64,000 bases of DNA from Nocardia rhamnosiphila NBRC 108938 (GCF_000720425.1 NZ_JOAJ01000006.1:227606-291605), one strand, 5' to 3'; numbered from the stretch's first letter, positions 41,811 through 51,134 are shown. Program-made: numbers and translations. Notes: generated by a model not told the origin, from the sequence alone.

Positions 41811-43235
41811 ATGACCACGGCAACCACGACCTATCTCGAACTGTCGGAGGAAGGAGGATCGGCGCATAAGTTCTACGAGGTCGCGGTGGACGGCACCCAG
41901 GTGACGATCCGGTACGGGCGGATCGGTGACCAGGGGCAGAGCAAGGTCAGCTCCTTCGCCGACGCGCGGAAGGCGCAGGCGGCGGCGCAGAAGAAAATCG
42001 GCGAGAAGGTCCGCAAGGGCTATGCCCCCGCGGTCCCGGGCGCGCGGGCGGCGCGGGCGGTCACCCGGCGGGCGATCACCAGCGGACGTTCCACCGCCCG
42101 GACCGCGCCGGTGCTGTGGACCTTCGATTCGGGTGCCGCGGCGTTCGGTATCTTCATCGACTCCGAGCGCTGCTGGGTGGGGAACGAGAACGGCGACGTC
42201 TTCACGCTCACCCCGGCCGGTGAGGTGACCGGGCGCTTCCGGCTGCCCGACGCGGTCAAATGCATTGTCGCCGACGACTTCTGGATCTACGCCGGCTGCG
42301 ACGACGGCCGGGTCTACGATCTGTCGGGCAAGGTGCCGCGGGCGGCCTACGATATCGCCGCCGATGTCGATATCTACTGGCTCGATATCCACGACGGCAT
42401 CCTCGGTGTCTCCGATGTGCAGGGCGGCCTCACCGTGATCGACCACGAGGAGGAATCGCTGTGGTCGCGGCGCAGCGACGGGGATTCGGGCTGGATGGTG
42501 CGCATCGACGCGGACGGGGTGTACCACGGGCATTCGGGCGGGGTCACGAAATACGACCTGGGCTCCGGTAACCATCAGTGGCACCGCGGCACCGGCGGTG
42601 CGGTGTTGTTCGGCTGGCAGGAGGCCGCGGCGGTGTACGCCGGTACCGCGCGTAACCAGGTGCGCATGCTGGACAAGGGTGGCCGCGCCGACCGGACGTT
42701 CCAGTGCGATGCCGCGGTGTACTCGTGTGCGGCCTCGCCGGACGGGCGCTACGTTTTCGCCGGTGACAACTATTCGTCGGTGTACTGCTTCGACGCCGAC
42801 GGTCGCCGGCTCTGGAAACTCGGCACCGGCTGCGGTTCGGCGTATTCGATGCAGTACCACGACGACCGGCTGTACCTCGTCACCACCGCCGGCACCCTGG
42901 CCTGCCTCGATGTGAGCGAGACCGCGGTCCGCGACGCCGAACAGGGTGTGCTGCCGCAGACCGTCTCGGTGAAGGCGCCGCCGCTGGCCGCCGTGGTGCC
43001 CAGCAGCACCGTGGAGGTGGCCACCGATGCGGGAGGCGGCGTGGTGGTCGAATGTATCGATGTGGGCGGGCGTCTGCGGGTCCACATCGTCTCACCGGGC
43101 TACCGGCGGGAATGGAATGTACAGTTCCCCAGGGATATCCGGCAGGCCGGCACCCGCTATGTGGTGGACGGGGTGGCCGAGTCGGCGCGCGGTGGGTTCT
43201 ACCGGGTGCGCGGGGACATCCGCCGGCTGACCTGA
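41811..43235 (+). CDS. WGR-domain protein with beta-propeller-like repeats
   Basis: A 474-residue protein. The N-terminal WGR domain (about 5-75: YLELSEEGGSAHKFYEVAVD, TIRYGRIGDQGQSKVSSF, KKIGEKVRKGY) is the nucleic-acid-binding fold named after its WGR motif, here with YGR. A linker leads to a run of short beta-strand repeats (VGNENGDVFTLTPAG, AGCDDGRVYDLSGK, AGDNYSSVYCFDADGRRLWK) like WD40/PQQ-type propeller blades. Such proteins may sense DNA damage or RNA and are scattered in actinobacteria; function unknown. ATG 41811 is chosen since WGR homology begins a few residues later. Confidence 0.8.
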   Translation: MTTATTTYLELSEEGGSAHKFYEVAVDGTQVTIRYGRIGDQGQSKVSSFADARKAQAAAQKKIGEKVRKGYAPAVPGARAARAVTRRAITSGRSTARTAPVLWTFDSGAAAFGIFIDSERCWVGNENGDVFTLTPAGEVTGRFRLPDAVKCIVADDFWIYAGCDDGRVYDLSGKVPRAAYDIAADVDIYWLDIHDGILGVSDVQGGLTVIDHEEESLWSRRSDGDSGWMVRIDADGVYHGHSGGVTKYDLGSGNHQWHRGTGGAVLFGWQEAAAVYAGTARNQVRMLDKGGRADRTFQCDAAVYSCAASPDGRYVFAGDNYSSVYCFDADGRRLWKLGTGCGSAYSMQYHDDRLYLVTTAGTLACLDVSETAVRDAEQGVLPQTVSVKAPPLAAVVPSSTVEVATDAGGGVVVECIDVGGRLRVHIVSPGYRREWNVQFPRDIRQAGTRYVVDGVAESARGGFYRVRGDIRRLT

Positions 43236-43625
43236 TCAGGCGCTGCACGCACCGATCTCGGCGTCGAATGCGGCACGGGCACCGGTCAATTCGGATAAGT
43301 GCTCCCGGGCCCAGCCGCGGACGTGTTCGATCACGCCGAGCAGGGAACGGCCGAGCGGGGTCAGTTCGTATTCGACACCCTGGTCGTCGGTCGCCCCCAC
43401 CGGGCGCCGGCGCACCAGTCCGTCCCGTTCCATCGCCACCAGGCTCTCGGCCAGCACCTTGGCGCTCACCGGGTGCAGATGCCGCCGCAGCACCCCGAAA
43501 CGCTGCGGCGAGTTCTCCAGGGACAGCACGATCATCGCCGTCCATTTCCCACCGATCCGGATCGGGAAACCGCTCATCGGGCAGGCCGGGTCGAAGCCGG
43601 GGAGCTGGGCGTCTGGCCTGGTCAC
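43236..43625 (-). CDS. HxlR-family transcriptional regulator
   Basis: A 129-residue winged-helix regulator with CPMSGFPIRIGGKWTAMIVLSL, FGVLRRHLHPVSAKVLAESL, MERDGLVRRRP and VEYELTPLGRSLLGVIE. A Cys at about 15 is the usual redox-sensing position of the family. It starts at GTG 43625, 60 bp from the divergent reductase gene, which it probably represses. Confidence 0.9.
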   Translation of the reverse strand: MTRPDAQLPGFDPACPMSGFPIRIGGKWTAMIVLSLENSPQRFGVLRRHLHPVSAKVLAESLVAMERDGLVRRRPVGATDDQGVEYELTPLGRSLLGVIEHVRGWAREHLSELTGARAAFDAEIGACSA

Positions 43626-43685
43626 CGTTGCAGTATAGGTAGTTACGTTGCGGTCACCGGGCGGGTCGGGCCTACCGTCACGTCC

Positions 43686-44375
43686 ATGGGCATCACATCG
43701 GACAGCGGCCGCCGGCATATCGCGGTACTCGGTGCGGCGGGACGGGTCGGCCGGGCGGTCACCGCGGCGCTGCTGCGGGACGGGTACGAGGTCACCGGGG
43801 TGGTGCGCGAGCCGGCCCGGCACCGCGAGCTGCCGCCCGGCCTGCGGGTGGCCACAGGTGACGCGCGGAACCTGGCGGCGTCGAAGGCGCTACTACGCGG
43901 GGTGGACGCGGTGGTGACGGCGGTGACGCCGTTCCCGGCGCCGCCGGATTCGTTCGACGGTTTCGATATCGACTACTACGCGCGGATCGTCGCCGATCTC
44001 GACCGGTACTGGGATCGGCCGCATCGCCGCCTGATCGCGGTGGGGCTGGCGGCGACTCTGGAACTCGACTCCGACGGCCACCTGTGCGACGACGCCGGCC
44101 TGTTCCCGGCCCGTCTCCGCCCGTTCGCCGAAGCGCATCTGCGACAGCTCACCGCGCTGCGCGCGACCACCGCACTGGACTGGGCGGTCCTCACTCCGCC
44201 GGCCGGCCTCGGCGCCGGCGCGGACACGGCGGGGGAGTACCGGCTGGTCGCGGGACCGGTCACCGTGAGGCAGGCCACCGCGGGACTCACACACGCGCAG
44301 TACGCCCGGGCGGTGGCGGATCAGATCGGGGAACCCACGGTGCGCGAGGCGCGGGTGGCGGTGGTTCCCGCGTGA
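43686..44375 (+). CDS. NAD(P)H-binding (SDR-extended, NmrA-like) protein
   Basis: A 229-residue Rossmann-fold protein. HIAVLGAAGRVGRAVTAALLRDGYEVTGVVR holds the GAAGRVG nucleotide motif, then a second acid-rich strand VATGDARNLAAS. No canonical YxxxK is seen, so it is the atypical NAD(P)-binding/NmrA-like class. Its promoter faces HxlR. Confidence 0.88.
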   Translation: MGITSDSGRRHIAVLGAAGRVGRAVTAALLRDGYEVTGVVREPARHRELPPGLRVATGDARNLAASKALLRGVDAVVTAVTPFPAPPDSFDGFDIDYYARIVADLDRYWDRPHRRLIAVGLAATLELDSDGHLCDDAGLFPARLRPFAEAHLRQLTALRATTALDWAVLTPPAGLGAGADTAGEYRLVAGPVTVRQATAGLTHAQYARAVADQIGEPTVREARVAVVPA

Positions 44376-44396
44376 CACCGGTGCGCGCGGCACCGG

Positions 44397-45389
44397 TCAC
44401 TGCGGATCCGGCGCCGTTCCGGCGGAGCGGAATTGTTCGCGCATCCGGCCGGGCGTCATCCCGAAATGCCGGGTGAAGTTCTGGCGGAATGTCGGGGCGG
44501 AGCGGAAACCGGATCGGTAGCCGATCTCCTCGACGGTCGGGTTCGGATCGCGTAGCCGGTCCCGGGCCCGCTCGATCCGGACGGTGCGCAACAGCCGCCC
44601 CGGCGTGGTGCCGGCGGTCTCGAGGGCCTTGTGGAGATAACTGAGCGAACAGTTGAGCGCGGCCGCGAGCACGGCGGGTGTCAGGTCCGGATCGTCGGAG
44701 TGCCGCAGCACGTACCGCAGCGCTCGGTCCGCGGTATTCGCGTAGCCGGTCGGCCGGTTCGGGCGGCTGTCGTCGAGTACGCACTCCAGGAGATGGAACA
44801 GGACTTCCATACCCTTCACGAACTCGTCGCGCGTCATGGCATCGCGATGGGCGGCCAGCTGCCCCAGATGACCGGTGAGCATCGAGACCAGCGGCCGCTG
44901 CCGCGGCATCAGCAGCGGAGCCCGATCGGCCAGCCGCCGGGTGATCACCCCGTCGGGGACGGTGAGTATCAGGGCGCGCGTCCCGCTCGCGTGGGCCATG
45001 GCCATCGGCTGGTCCATCCGGAACATCCCGACCGAGCCGGGGGCTATCTCGACGGTGTCGCGCCGCTGCGTCAGGGTGAGGCTGCCCTCGAGCGGGGTGA
45101 CGAGCCGGGCACTCGCGCCGTCGTCGCCCGCCGCATGCCGCGCGTGGCGCCGGTAATCGATGAGATCCGAGGCGAATTCGACCAGTGCGTAGTCCTGGAA
45201 GCGCTGAAATTTCGTGAACCCGATGAAGTCCTCGAGATCACCGAAACCGATGGCGAACCGGCCCTGCATCTCGTGCACATGCGCGTCCCACAGTTCGGGA
45301 CGCTCGCTGCGGTCGGCGTGCACCGTGAACAGTGCGCTCACCTCGTACCCGGTCGCGGCCACCGATCCCCCTGCCGTGCAAGAACTCAT
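44397..45389 (-). CDS. AraC-family transcriptional regulator
   Basis: A 330-residue regulator. The N-terminal beta-barrel-like domain has RFAIGFGDLEDFIGFTKFQR and SVGMFRMDQPMAMAH. The C-terminal double HTH spans about 235-325: NTADRALRYVLRHSDDPDLT, AAALNCSLSYLHKALETAGT and VEEIGYRSGFRSAPTFRQNFTRHFG. It is divergent from the LLM monooxygenase gene and may regulate it. Confidence 0.9.
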   Translation of the reverse strand: MSSCTAGGSVAATGYEVSALFTVHADRSERPELWDAHVHEMQGRFAIGFGDLEDFIGFTKFQRFQDYALVEFASDLIDYRRHARHAAGDDGASARLVTPLEGSLTLTQRRDTVEIAPGSVGMFRMDQPMAMAHASGTRALILTVPDGVITRRLADRAPLLMPRQRPLVSMLTGHLGQLAAHRDAMTRDEFVKGMEVLFHLLECVLDDSRPNRPTGYANTADRALRYVLRHSDDPDLTPAVLAAALNCSLSYLHKALETAGTTPGRLLRTVRIERARDRLRDPNPTVEEIGYRSGFRSAPTFRQNFTRHFGMTPGRMREQFRSAGTAPDPQ

Positions 45390-45551
45390 CGCCGATCGTA
45401 CAAAATCCCGGCGGAAGTGTCGGGTGGACGCAGTTAATTTGGGAGGTGCCGCGATCGCTGCGCGCCAGGGGTCGTCGAGCGGGCCGACGACGATCGGCCG
45501 GCGACCGCGACATGGGCCGGCCGGGGGTCCGAACGGGGAGGTACCCGATAC

Positions 45552-45596
45552 CCGGGCCGCTCCGTGATCCGAAGGGGGGATTACGGAGTGGCCCGG
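45552..45596. promoter_or_regulatory. Long hairpin in the AraC-LLM intergenic region
   Basis: A 19-bp stem, with two G-T pairs, around a 7-base loop (core CCGGGCCGCTCCGTGATCC). It lies in the leader of the LLM gene, 79 bp before its annotated start, where a terminator is not expected. It may act as an attenuator, RNA hairpin or operator. Confidence 0.55.
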
Positions 45597-45674
45597 CGGC
45601 GCGGTGCGCGAGCCTCCGAATCACGGTGAGCGCAAGGCTGCCCGAGCCCCCGACCGGCGCCATATCGTCACAAG

Positions 45675-46997
45675 GTGGTATCGCGCAGCAGACCTCGACG
45701 GCATCTCAAGACGGTCACCGGAGTCAGCGGCGGTACCGATATCTATGCGGCGGCGGTGGACCCCGGCCGGTCGACGCTCGATACCGCGATCGCCGTCGCG
45801 AAGGTGGCCGAGGAACACAGGTTCGACGCGCTGTTCGCGGCCGACCTGCTCGGTTTCGGCGCGCAGGGGGCGATCGGTGCGCAGGAGCCGCTGATCTACC
45901 TCTCGGCATTGAGTTCGGTGACGACACATATCGGTCTGATCGCCACGGTCACCACCACCTTCCACCACCCGTACAACCTGGCCCGGCTGTTCGGCACCCT
46001 CGATCATGTGAGCAACGGCCGGTCCGCCTGGAACGCCGTGACCTCGTCGCTGGGCGAGGAGAACTACAGCGATCAGGAGTTGCCCGGCCCGGAACAGCGG
46101 TATGCGCGCGCCGCGGAATCGCTGGAAGTGGTCCACGCCCTGTTCGACTCGTGGGAGCGGGGCGCCCTCACCCCGGATGGTCGCGGTGGTGCCGTACTCG
46201 ATCCGGTCCGGGTGCGCCCGATCGACTACCGGGGCGAGTATTTCACCGTGCGCGGTCCGCTGAACATCCCGCCGCTGCCGCAGCGGCGCCCGGTGCAGTT
46301 CCAGGCCGGCCAGTCGGCGGGCGGGATCGAACTCGGCGCCCGTTTCGCCGAAGCGGTGTTCACCTCGCTGACCACACTCGACGACGCTCACGCGTATACG
46401 GACAAGATCCGTGCCCGCGCCCGGGAGCTGGGCCGGCCGGCGGGGCTGCCGTACATCTTCAGCTCCTTCCACGCCACCTATGGCGCGACCGAAGCCGAGG
46501 CCGCGCGGCTGGTCCGCGAACAGGAGGAGTCCTTCGACTTCGAAGCCGGTCGCCGGCTGCTCGCGGATATGCTCGGCGGCGGAGTCGACCTCTCCGGTCT
46601 GCCACTGGACCGGCCGCTGCCGGAAAATGTTCTGCCCGAGTTGGATTCGGTGCATCGTCGGCGTGGGCGGGTGGAGATATTCGCGCGTCTCGCCGGTTCC
46701 GGGCGCACCCTGCGTGAGCTGATCCTGGAAGCGCGGCACACCGGCCACTGGTCGGCGGCGGGTACGCCGGAGCAGTTGGCCGATGCCATCGAGGAGCGGT
46801 ATCGCGCCGGAGTCCTCGACATCATCTCGCTGGGCGGCCTGGACGATCCCCGCACCCGGGATTTCGTCACCAACGGTCTGCTGCCCGAACTACGCCGTCG
46901 CGATATCGTCGGCTCCGACTATCTCGGTGCCACCTTCCGGGAGAACCTGGAACTGCCACCCCTACCCGAGGCCGATACCGAGCGCGTGGCGGTATAG
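45675..46997 (+). CDS. LLM-class monooxygenase (NtaA/DmoA-like)
   Basis: A 440-residue flavin-dependent monooxygenase. The motifs include EHRFDALFAADLLGFGAQ, TTFHHPYNLARLFGTLDHVSNGRSAWNAVTS, the FMN/sulfur segment RRPVQFQAGQSAGGIELGARFAEAVF and the lid region RPLPENVLPELDSVH. Homologues have about 25-35 N-terminal residues forming the first strand of the barrel; here the frame from ATG 45675 begins with an Arg-rich piece that does not match, so either the true start differs or the first strand is damaged. The role is probably oxidation of organosulfur or EDTA/NTA-like compounds. Confidence 0.85.
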   Translation: MVSRSRPRRHLKTVTGVSGGTDIYAAAVDPGRSTLDTAIAVAKVAEEHRFDALFAADLLGFGAQGAIGAQEPLIYLSALSSVTTHIGLIATVTTTFHHPYNLARLFGTLDHVSNGRSAWNAVTSSLGEENYSDQELPGPEQRYARAAESLEVVHALFDSWERGALTPDGRGGAVLDPVRVRPIDYRGEYFTVRGPLNIPPLPQRRPVQFQAGQSAGGIELGARFAEAVFTSLTTLDDAHAYTDKIRARARELGRPAGLPYIFSSFHATYGATEAEAARLVREQEESFDFEAGRRLLADMLGGGVDLSGLPLDRPLPENVLPELDSVHRRRGRVEIFARLAGSGRTLRELILEARHTGHWSAAGTPEQLADAIEERYRAGVLDIISLGGLDDPRTRDFVTNGLLPELRRRDIVGSDYLGATFRENLELPPLPEADTERVAV

Positions 46998-47208
46998 GGC
47001 GCCCGGGCCCCGCCGAGGCTCAGGAGCGACATCGTCGCGTCGGCCGCCGGTCGGTGTACCGGACCATACCGTGGGTCGGCGGGGGGTGTCGCCGGTGCCG
47101 GTCGAGGGTGCCGGGCCTGCTTCGTAGGTCGGCCGGTGGCCTGTCGCCGGCCGCCGCCGGGCGGAAGTAGTGCGCCGTGACGTGGACGAGCGGGTGGCAT
47201 ATCGCTGC

Positions 47209-48492
47209 TCAGAAGTACCGGACCGCGACATAGGCCCAGGCCAGCACGCAGCTGAGCGCCGTGACCACGATGCCGTACCTGGTGAACTGCCAGAAGGTGA
47301 TCCGGTGCCCGGCCCGGCGCGCGATATCGAGGGCCACCACATTGGCGCTCGCGGCGACCGCTGTGCCGTTACCGCTGAAATCCGCGCCGAAGGCGAACGC
47401 CCACCACAGCGCGCGGCCCTGCCCGTGGTCGGAAGTCTGTTCGACCAGGCCCTCGACCACCGGGGCCATGGTGGTCGTATAGGGGATGTTGTCGATGAAC
47501 GCGGCCACAACGGCGGAACCGAAAACCAGGACCGCCGAGGCGAACAGCGGATTGTCGCCGAACGCGGCGACCGCGGCGTCGCCGAGGAGCTCGATCACAC
47601 CGGTGTGTACGAGACCGGCGACCATCACGAACAGGCCCATGAAGAAGACCAGGGTGCCCCATTCCACCTCGCGCAGGATCTCACCGATATCGAGCCGGGA
47701 GATCAGCACCATGGCGCCCGCGCCGAGCAGCGCGATGATCGACGGCGCCACATGCAGCATCGAATGCAGGCCGAAACCCACCACGACCCCGGCCAGTACG
47801 AGCAGTGCGCGGGCCAGCAGGCGCGGGTCGGTGATGGCCCGCTTCTCCTGTAGTGCCGCCACCGTCTCGATGTGCTCGGAGCGCATCCGCAGATGTTTGC
47901 GGAACAGCCAGCGGGTGAAGAGCACGAACAGCGCGAAGATCACGGCCACGGCCGGAGCCATGTGCAGCAGGAAATCATTGAAGGTCAGGCCGGCCCGGCT
48001 GCCGATGATGATGTTGGGCGGATCGCCGACGAGGGTGGCCGCGCCGCCGATATTGGCGGCGAGCACCTCGGCGATGAGGAACGGTTGCGCGGCGAACCCC
48101 AGCCGCCCGCACACCACGATGGTGACCGGCGCGACGAGCATGATGATGGTGACATTGTCGAGGAGCGGCGAGGCGACGGCCGTGATGATCATCAGCATCA
48201 CCATCAGCCGGAACGGGCTGCCACGGGACCGTTTCGCGGCCCAGATGGCGAGGAAGTCGAACAGTCCGGTCTGCTTGATGACGCCGACGATGATCATCAT
48301 GCCGAGCAGCAGGAAGATCACATTCCAGTCGATGCCGACATGCGCGTTGTAGAAGACCTGCTCGCCGGGTATCAGACCGAGCACGGTCATCGAACCCGCC
48401 GCGACCAGGACGACCTTCACCTTGTCCGCGCGTTCGGTGGCGATGAACCAGAACGCCCCGACGAATACGACGACCGCCAGGATCTGGTTCAT
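47209..48492 (-). CDS. NhaD/ArsB-like ion transporter (SLC13-type permease)
   Basis: A 427-residue membrane protein with about 11 helices of the CitMHS/ArsB/NhaD superfamily. Features include FIATERADKVKVVLVAAG, LLLGMMIIVGVIKQTGLFDFLAIWAAK, SPLLDNVTIIMLVAPVTIVV, NIGGAATLVGDPPNIIIGSRA and FIDNIPYTTTMAPVVEGL. The conserved D-N-V-T and D-N-I-P hairpin tips are intact. Probably a Na+/H+ (or anion/H+) antiporter working with the CBS and KhtT-like genes just upstream. Confidence 0.9.
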   Translation of the reverse strand: MNQILAVVVFVGAFWFIATERADKVKVVLVAAGSMTVLGLIPGEQVFYNAHVGIDWNVIFLLLGMMIIVGVIKQTGLFDFLAIWAAKRSRGSPFRLMVMLMIITAVASPLLDNVTIIMLVAPVTIVVCGRLGFAAQPFLIAEVLAANIGGAATLVGDPPNIIIGSRAGLTFNDFLLHMAPAVAVIFALFVLFTRWLFRKHLRMRSEHIETVAALQEKRAITDPRLLARALLVLAGVVVGFGLHSMLHVAPSIIALLGAGAMVLISRLDIGEILREVEWGTLVFFMGLFVMVAGLVHTGVIELLGDAAVAAFGDNPLFASAVLVFGSAVVAAFIDNIPYTTTMAPVVEGLVEQTSDHGQGRALWWAFAFGADFSGNGTAVAASANVVALDIARRAGHRITFWQFTRYGIVVTALSCVLAWAYVAVRYF

Positions 48493-48519
48493 CGGCGCAC
48501 CTCCCCTCGGCCCGGCGGA

Positions 48520-49017
48520 TCAGTCGTCTGGCCCGGCGACGGCCAGGCTGATCAGTAGTCGTTCGAGGGTGATGCCGCCGACGAGGGTGCGCGTGCGATC
48601 CACCACCGCGACCAGCGGGCTGTGCCGCTGCGCCATGAGGGCGGCGATCTCCAGCAGGGTGGCGTCGCGGTGCACCACGGCCGGGCGCGGCGCGTGTTCG
48701 GGCAGGCAGTCGCCCACGGTCAGATCGCCGGGTTCGCGCCAGAACAGTTCGGCGTGCAGTTCGTCGATGGTGCGCGCCAGCGCGGGATCGTCCTGGTAGG
48801 AGCTGGGGATGGCCAGCCGCAAGACCTGGGTGCCGGGCAGGACCGCGACGGGCCGGCCGGCCGCGTCGACCACGATGAGTCCGGGCAGCCGGTTGACCAC
48901 CATCAATCGCATGGCCTTGGCGACGGGGTCGCCGGTGCGAACGGTCGGCAGCTGGACCGCGATCTCGTGTGCTTGCATCGGATGGTCCCGTCGCGCGTGC
49001 GGGGAGAGGGTTGTCAT
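48520..49017 (-). CDS. Tandem CBS-domain protein
   Basis: A 165-residue protein with two CBS domains: [27 protein letters not shown] and [31 protein letters not shown] pairs bind adenine nucleotides or act as ion-strength sensors. ATG 49017 overlaps the KhtT-like stop by 4 bp; an internal ATG at 48978 is the alternative. Its place between the regulator and the antiporter gene suggests that it regulates transport. Confidence 0.85.
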   Translation of the reverse strand: MTTLSPHARRDHPMQAHEIAVQLPTVRTGDPVAKAMRLMVVNRLPGLIVVDAAGRPVAVLPGTQVLRLAIPSSYQDDPALARTIDELHAELFWREPGDLTVGDCLPEHAPRPAVVHRDATLLEIAALMAQRHSPLVAVVDRTRTLVGGITLERLLISLAVAGPDD

Positions 49018-49289
49018 GACCGGTTCCTGTCGCCGGTGAACTGGTCCATCAGCCGTTCCAGCCGGGCCACCCGGTCGGGCAGGGGTCTGCTGTGCAGCAG
49101 TTCGGCGAGCTGATCGGCTTCGTCGGGGCCCAGTGCGATGGAGTGGACGGGTTCGTCGCGGGCGGTGCGGTAGACATGGATGTGTTTCGCGCCGTCGGTA
49201 CCGGACACCAGCGCGAACCGGTCACCGCTGCGGGTCAGCAGGTGGTGCACGGTGCCCTGGCCCGGAATGGTGCCGCGGTCGATGTCCAC
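49014..49289 (-). CDS. KhtT-like cation:proton antiporter regulatory subunit, N-domain only
   Basis: A 91-residue protein resembling the N-terminal domain of KhtT/KefC-linked regulatory subunits: [61 protein letters not shown]. It lacks the C-terminal TrkA-C-type domain. Start is GTG 49289 with GGGAGGAG about 9 bases upstream. Confidence 0.8.
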   Translation of the reverse strand: MDIDRGTIPGQGTVHHLLTRSGDRFALVSGTDGAKHIHVYRTARDEPVHSIALGPDEADQLAELLHSRPLPDRVARLERLMDQFTGDRNRS

Positions 49290-49464
49290 GTCGAACGCTC
49301 CTCCCGCAGCCGGTTTTCTCGGCTCCCAGTTTCGGCGTCCGGCGGTCTCGCCGACCATCGGTGCCGCTACCCATCTCCGGTGGCCGGAGCTGTGTAGCGG
49401 CCGGCCCGGAAGATGGGTGTCACGCCCCATGGACAGCCCGGGCGCCGACGGTCACACTGAGGTC

Positions 49465-50478
49465 ATGGACCGTCCGGACACTGGATACGGCCTGTTCCGG
49501 CGGCATACCCGGACCCCGGCCGATGCGCTCTTCCGGCGGATCTTCCTCATCAACGGTCTCGTCTTCACCCTCGGCACCCTGGTGCTGGCGGTCTCGCCGG
49601 CGACCGTCTCGTCCCGGGTGCGGCTCACCGAGATACCGGTGCTGGCGGTCGGGTTGGCGGTGATCCTGGCGGCCAACGCCTTCCTGCTGCGGTCCAGCCT
49701 GGCACCGCTGGATCAGCTCATCGTCTCCATGCGCCGGGTGGACCCGCTGCGGCGCAGCGGCCGGCTCGACGAGCGCGGCAACGGTGACCTGTCCCGGGTG
49801 ATCGACTCGTTCAACGCCATGGTCGACCGGCTCGAAACCGAACGCGCGGCGGCCAGCGCGTCCGCGCTGGCCGCACAGGAGGGCGAGCGTCGGCGGATCG
49901 CGCGCGAACTGCACGACGAGATCGGCCAGAGCCTGACCGTGGCGCTGCTGTCGATGAAACGGGCCGCCGACCGCGCACCCACCGATGTGGTCGATGTCCT
50001 GTACGGCGCGCAGGAGACCGTGCGCTCCTGTCTGGACGAGGTGCGCGGTATCGCGCGGCGGTTGCGGCCCGACGTCCTCGACGATCTCGGGCTGTCCAGC
50101 GCCCTCAGCGCGTTGTGCAGCGAATTCAGCTCGACGGCCGGCATCAGTGTGACCCGTGACGTGGACCGGACACTGCCGCGGCTGGACCCCGATATCGAAC
50201 TCGTCTGCTACCGGGTGGCCCAGGAGGGCCTGACCAATATCGCCCGGCACGCGGGCGCCCGCCGGGTCGGGCTGAGCCTGCGGGTGCACGGTGATTCGCT
50301 GGTGCTGCGGGTCTCCGACGACGGACGCGGCGGGGTGGCCGAGGACGGGGCCGGTATCCGCGGAATGCGTGAGCGCGCACTGCTGGTGAACGCCACCCTG
50401 ACCATCGAGTCGCCGCCGGGGCGCGGCACCGAGATCTGCCTGCGTATCCCGCATCGAGGCGAAAGGAGCACGCCGTGA
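49465..50478 (+). CDS. Sensor histidine kinase (NarL/DesK class)
   Basis: A 337-residue membrane kinase. Two membrane segments (IFLINGLVFTLGTLVLAVSP and LAVGLAVILAANAFLLRS) enclose a short periplasmic loop; a HAMP-like region follows, then HisKA_3 with the phospho-acceptor His in RRIARELHDEIGQSLTV and a HATPase domain with VSDDGRGG and GIRGMRERALLV. The stop overlaps the start of the response regulator (GTGA). Signal unknown. Confidence 0.9.
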   Translation: MDRPDTGYGLFRRHTRTPADALFRRIFLINGLVFTLGTLVLAVSPATVSSRVRLTEIPVLAVGLAVILAANAFLLRSSLAPLDQLIVSMRRVDPLRRSGRLDERGNGDLSRVIDSFNAMVDRLETERAAASASALAAQEGERRRIARELHDEIGQSLTVALLSMKRAADRAPTDVVDVLYGAQETVRSCLDEVRGIARRLRPDVLDDLGLSSALSALCSEFSSTAGISVTRDVDRTLPRLDPDIELVCYRVAQEGLTNIARHAGARRVGLSLRVHGDSLVLRVSDDGRGGVAEDGAGIRGMRERALLVNATLTIESPPGRGTEICLRIPHRGERSTP

Positions 50479-51134
50479 CGAACCCGGCCGTGGCCCGCGT
50501 CCTGCTCGCCGATGATCACGCGCTCGTCCGCTCGGGGTTGCGATTGATCCTCGACGCCGAACCCGATCTCGCGGTCGTCGCCGAGGCCGCCAACGGCCAC
50601 GAGGCGGTGCAGCAGATCGGACACGTTCCCGTCGATCTCGCGATCCTGGATATCGCCATGCCACGGATGACCGGGATCCAGGCCGCGCGCGAGATCCACC
50701 GTGCCGCCCCGCATGTGCGGATCCTGATGCTGTCGATGTACGACAACGAGCAGTACTTCTTCGAGTCGCTGCGGGTCGGCGCCTCCGGCTATGTGCTGAA
50801 ATCCGTGGCCGACCGCGATCTGCTCGAGGCCTGCCGGGCGACCCTGCGCGGCGAGTCCTATCTGTATCCCGGCGCGGTGAACTCCCTGATCCGCGACTGG
50901 TTGCAGCACGCCGACCGTGACGAGCCCCTGCCGCGCAGTCTGCTCACGCCGCGCGAGGAGGAGATCGTCAAACTGGTCGCGGAGGGTTATTCGTCGCGCG
51001 AGATCGCCGGTGACCTGGTCATCAGTGTGAAGACCGTGGACCGGCATCGGGCCAATATCCTGCAGAAGCTGGGATTACGTGATCGGCTGGCGCTGACCCG
51101 CTATGCCATCCGCGCGGGGCTCATCGAGCCCTGA
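50475..51134 (+). CDS. LuxR/NarL-type response regulator
   Basis: A 219-residue regulator. Receiver domain: LLADDHALVRSGLRLIL, phospho-acceptor Asp59 in DLAILDIAMPRMTG, Lys in GYVLKSV. HTH: LTPREEEIVKLVAEGYSSRE, IAGDLVISVKTVDRHRANIL. Start is the coupled GTG. Its 3' end is overlapped by the convergent MFS gene. Confidence 0.92.
   Translation: MTNPAVARVLLADDHALVRSGLRLILDAEPDLAVVAEAANGHEAVQQIGHVPVDLAILDIAMPRMTGIQAAREIHRAAPHVRILMLSMYDNEQYFFESLRVGASGYVLKSVADRDLLEACRATLRGESYLYPGAVNSLIRDWLQHADRDEPLPRSLLTPREEEIVKLVAEGYSSREIAGDLVISVKTVDRHRANILQKLGLRDRLALTRYAIRAGLIEP

Noticed and set aside
41613..43085. Upstream extension of the NDH-2-like gene across the WGR gene
   Set aside because: FAD motif begins right after ATG 41612; the extension is antisense to a well-supported gene.
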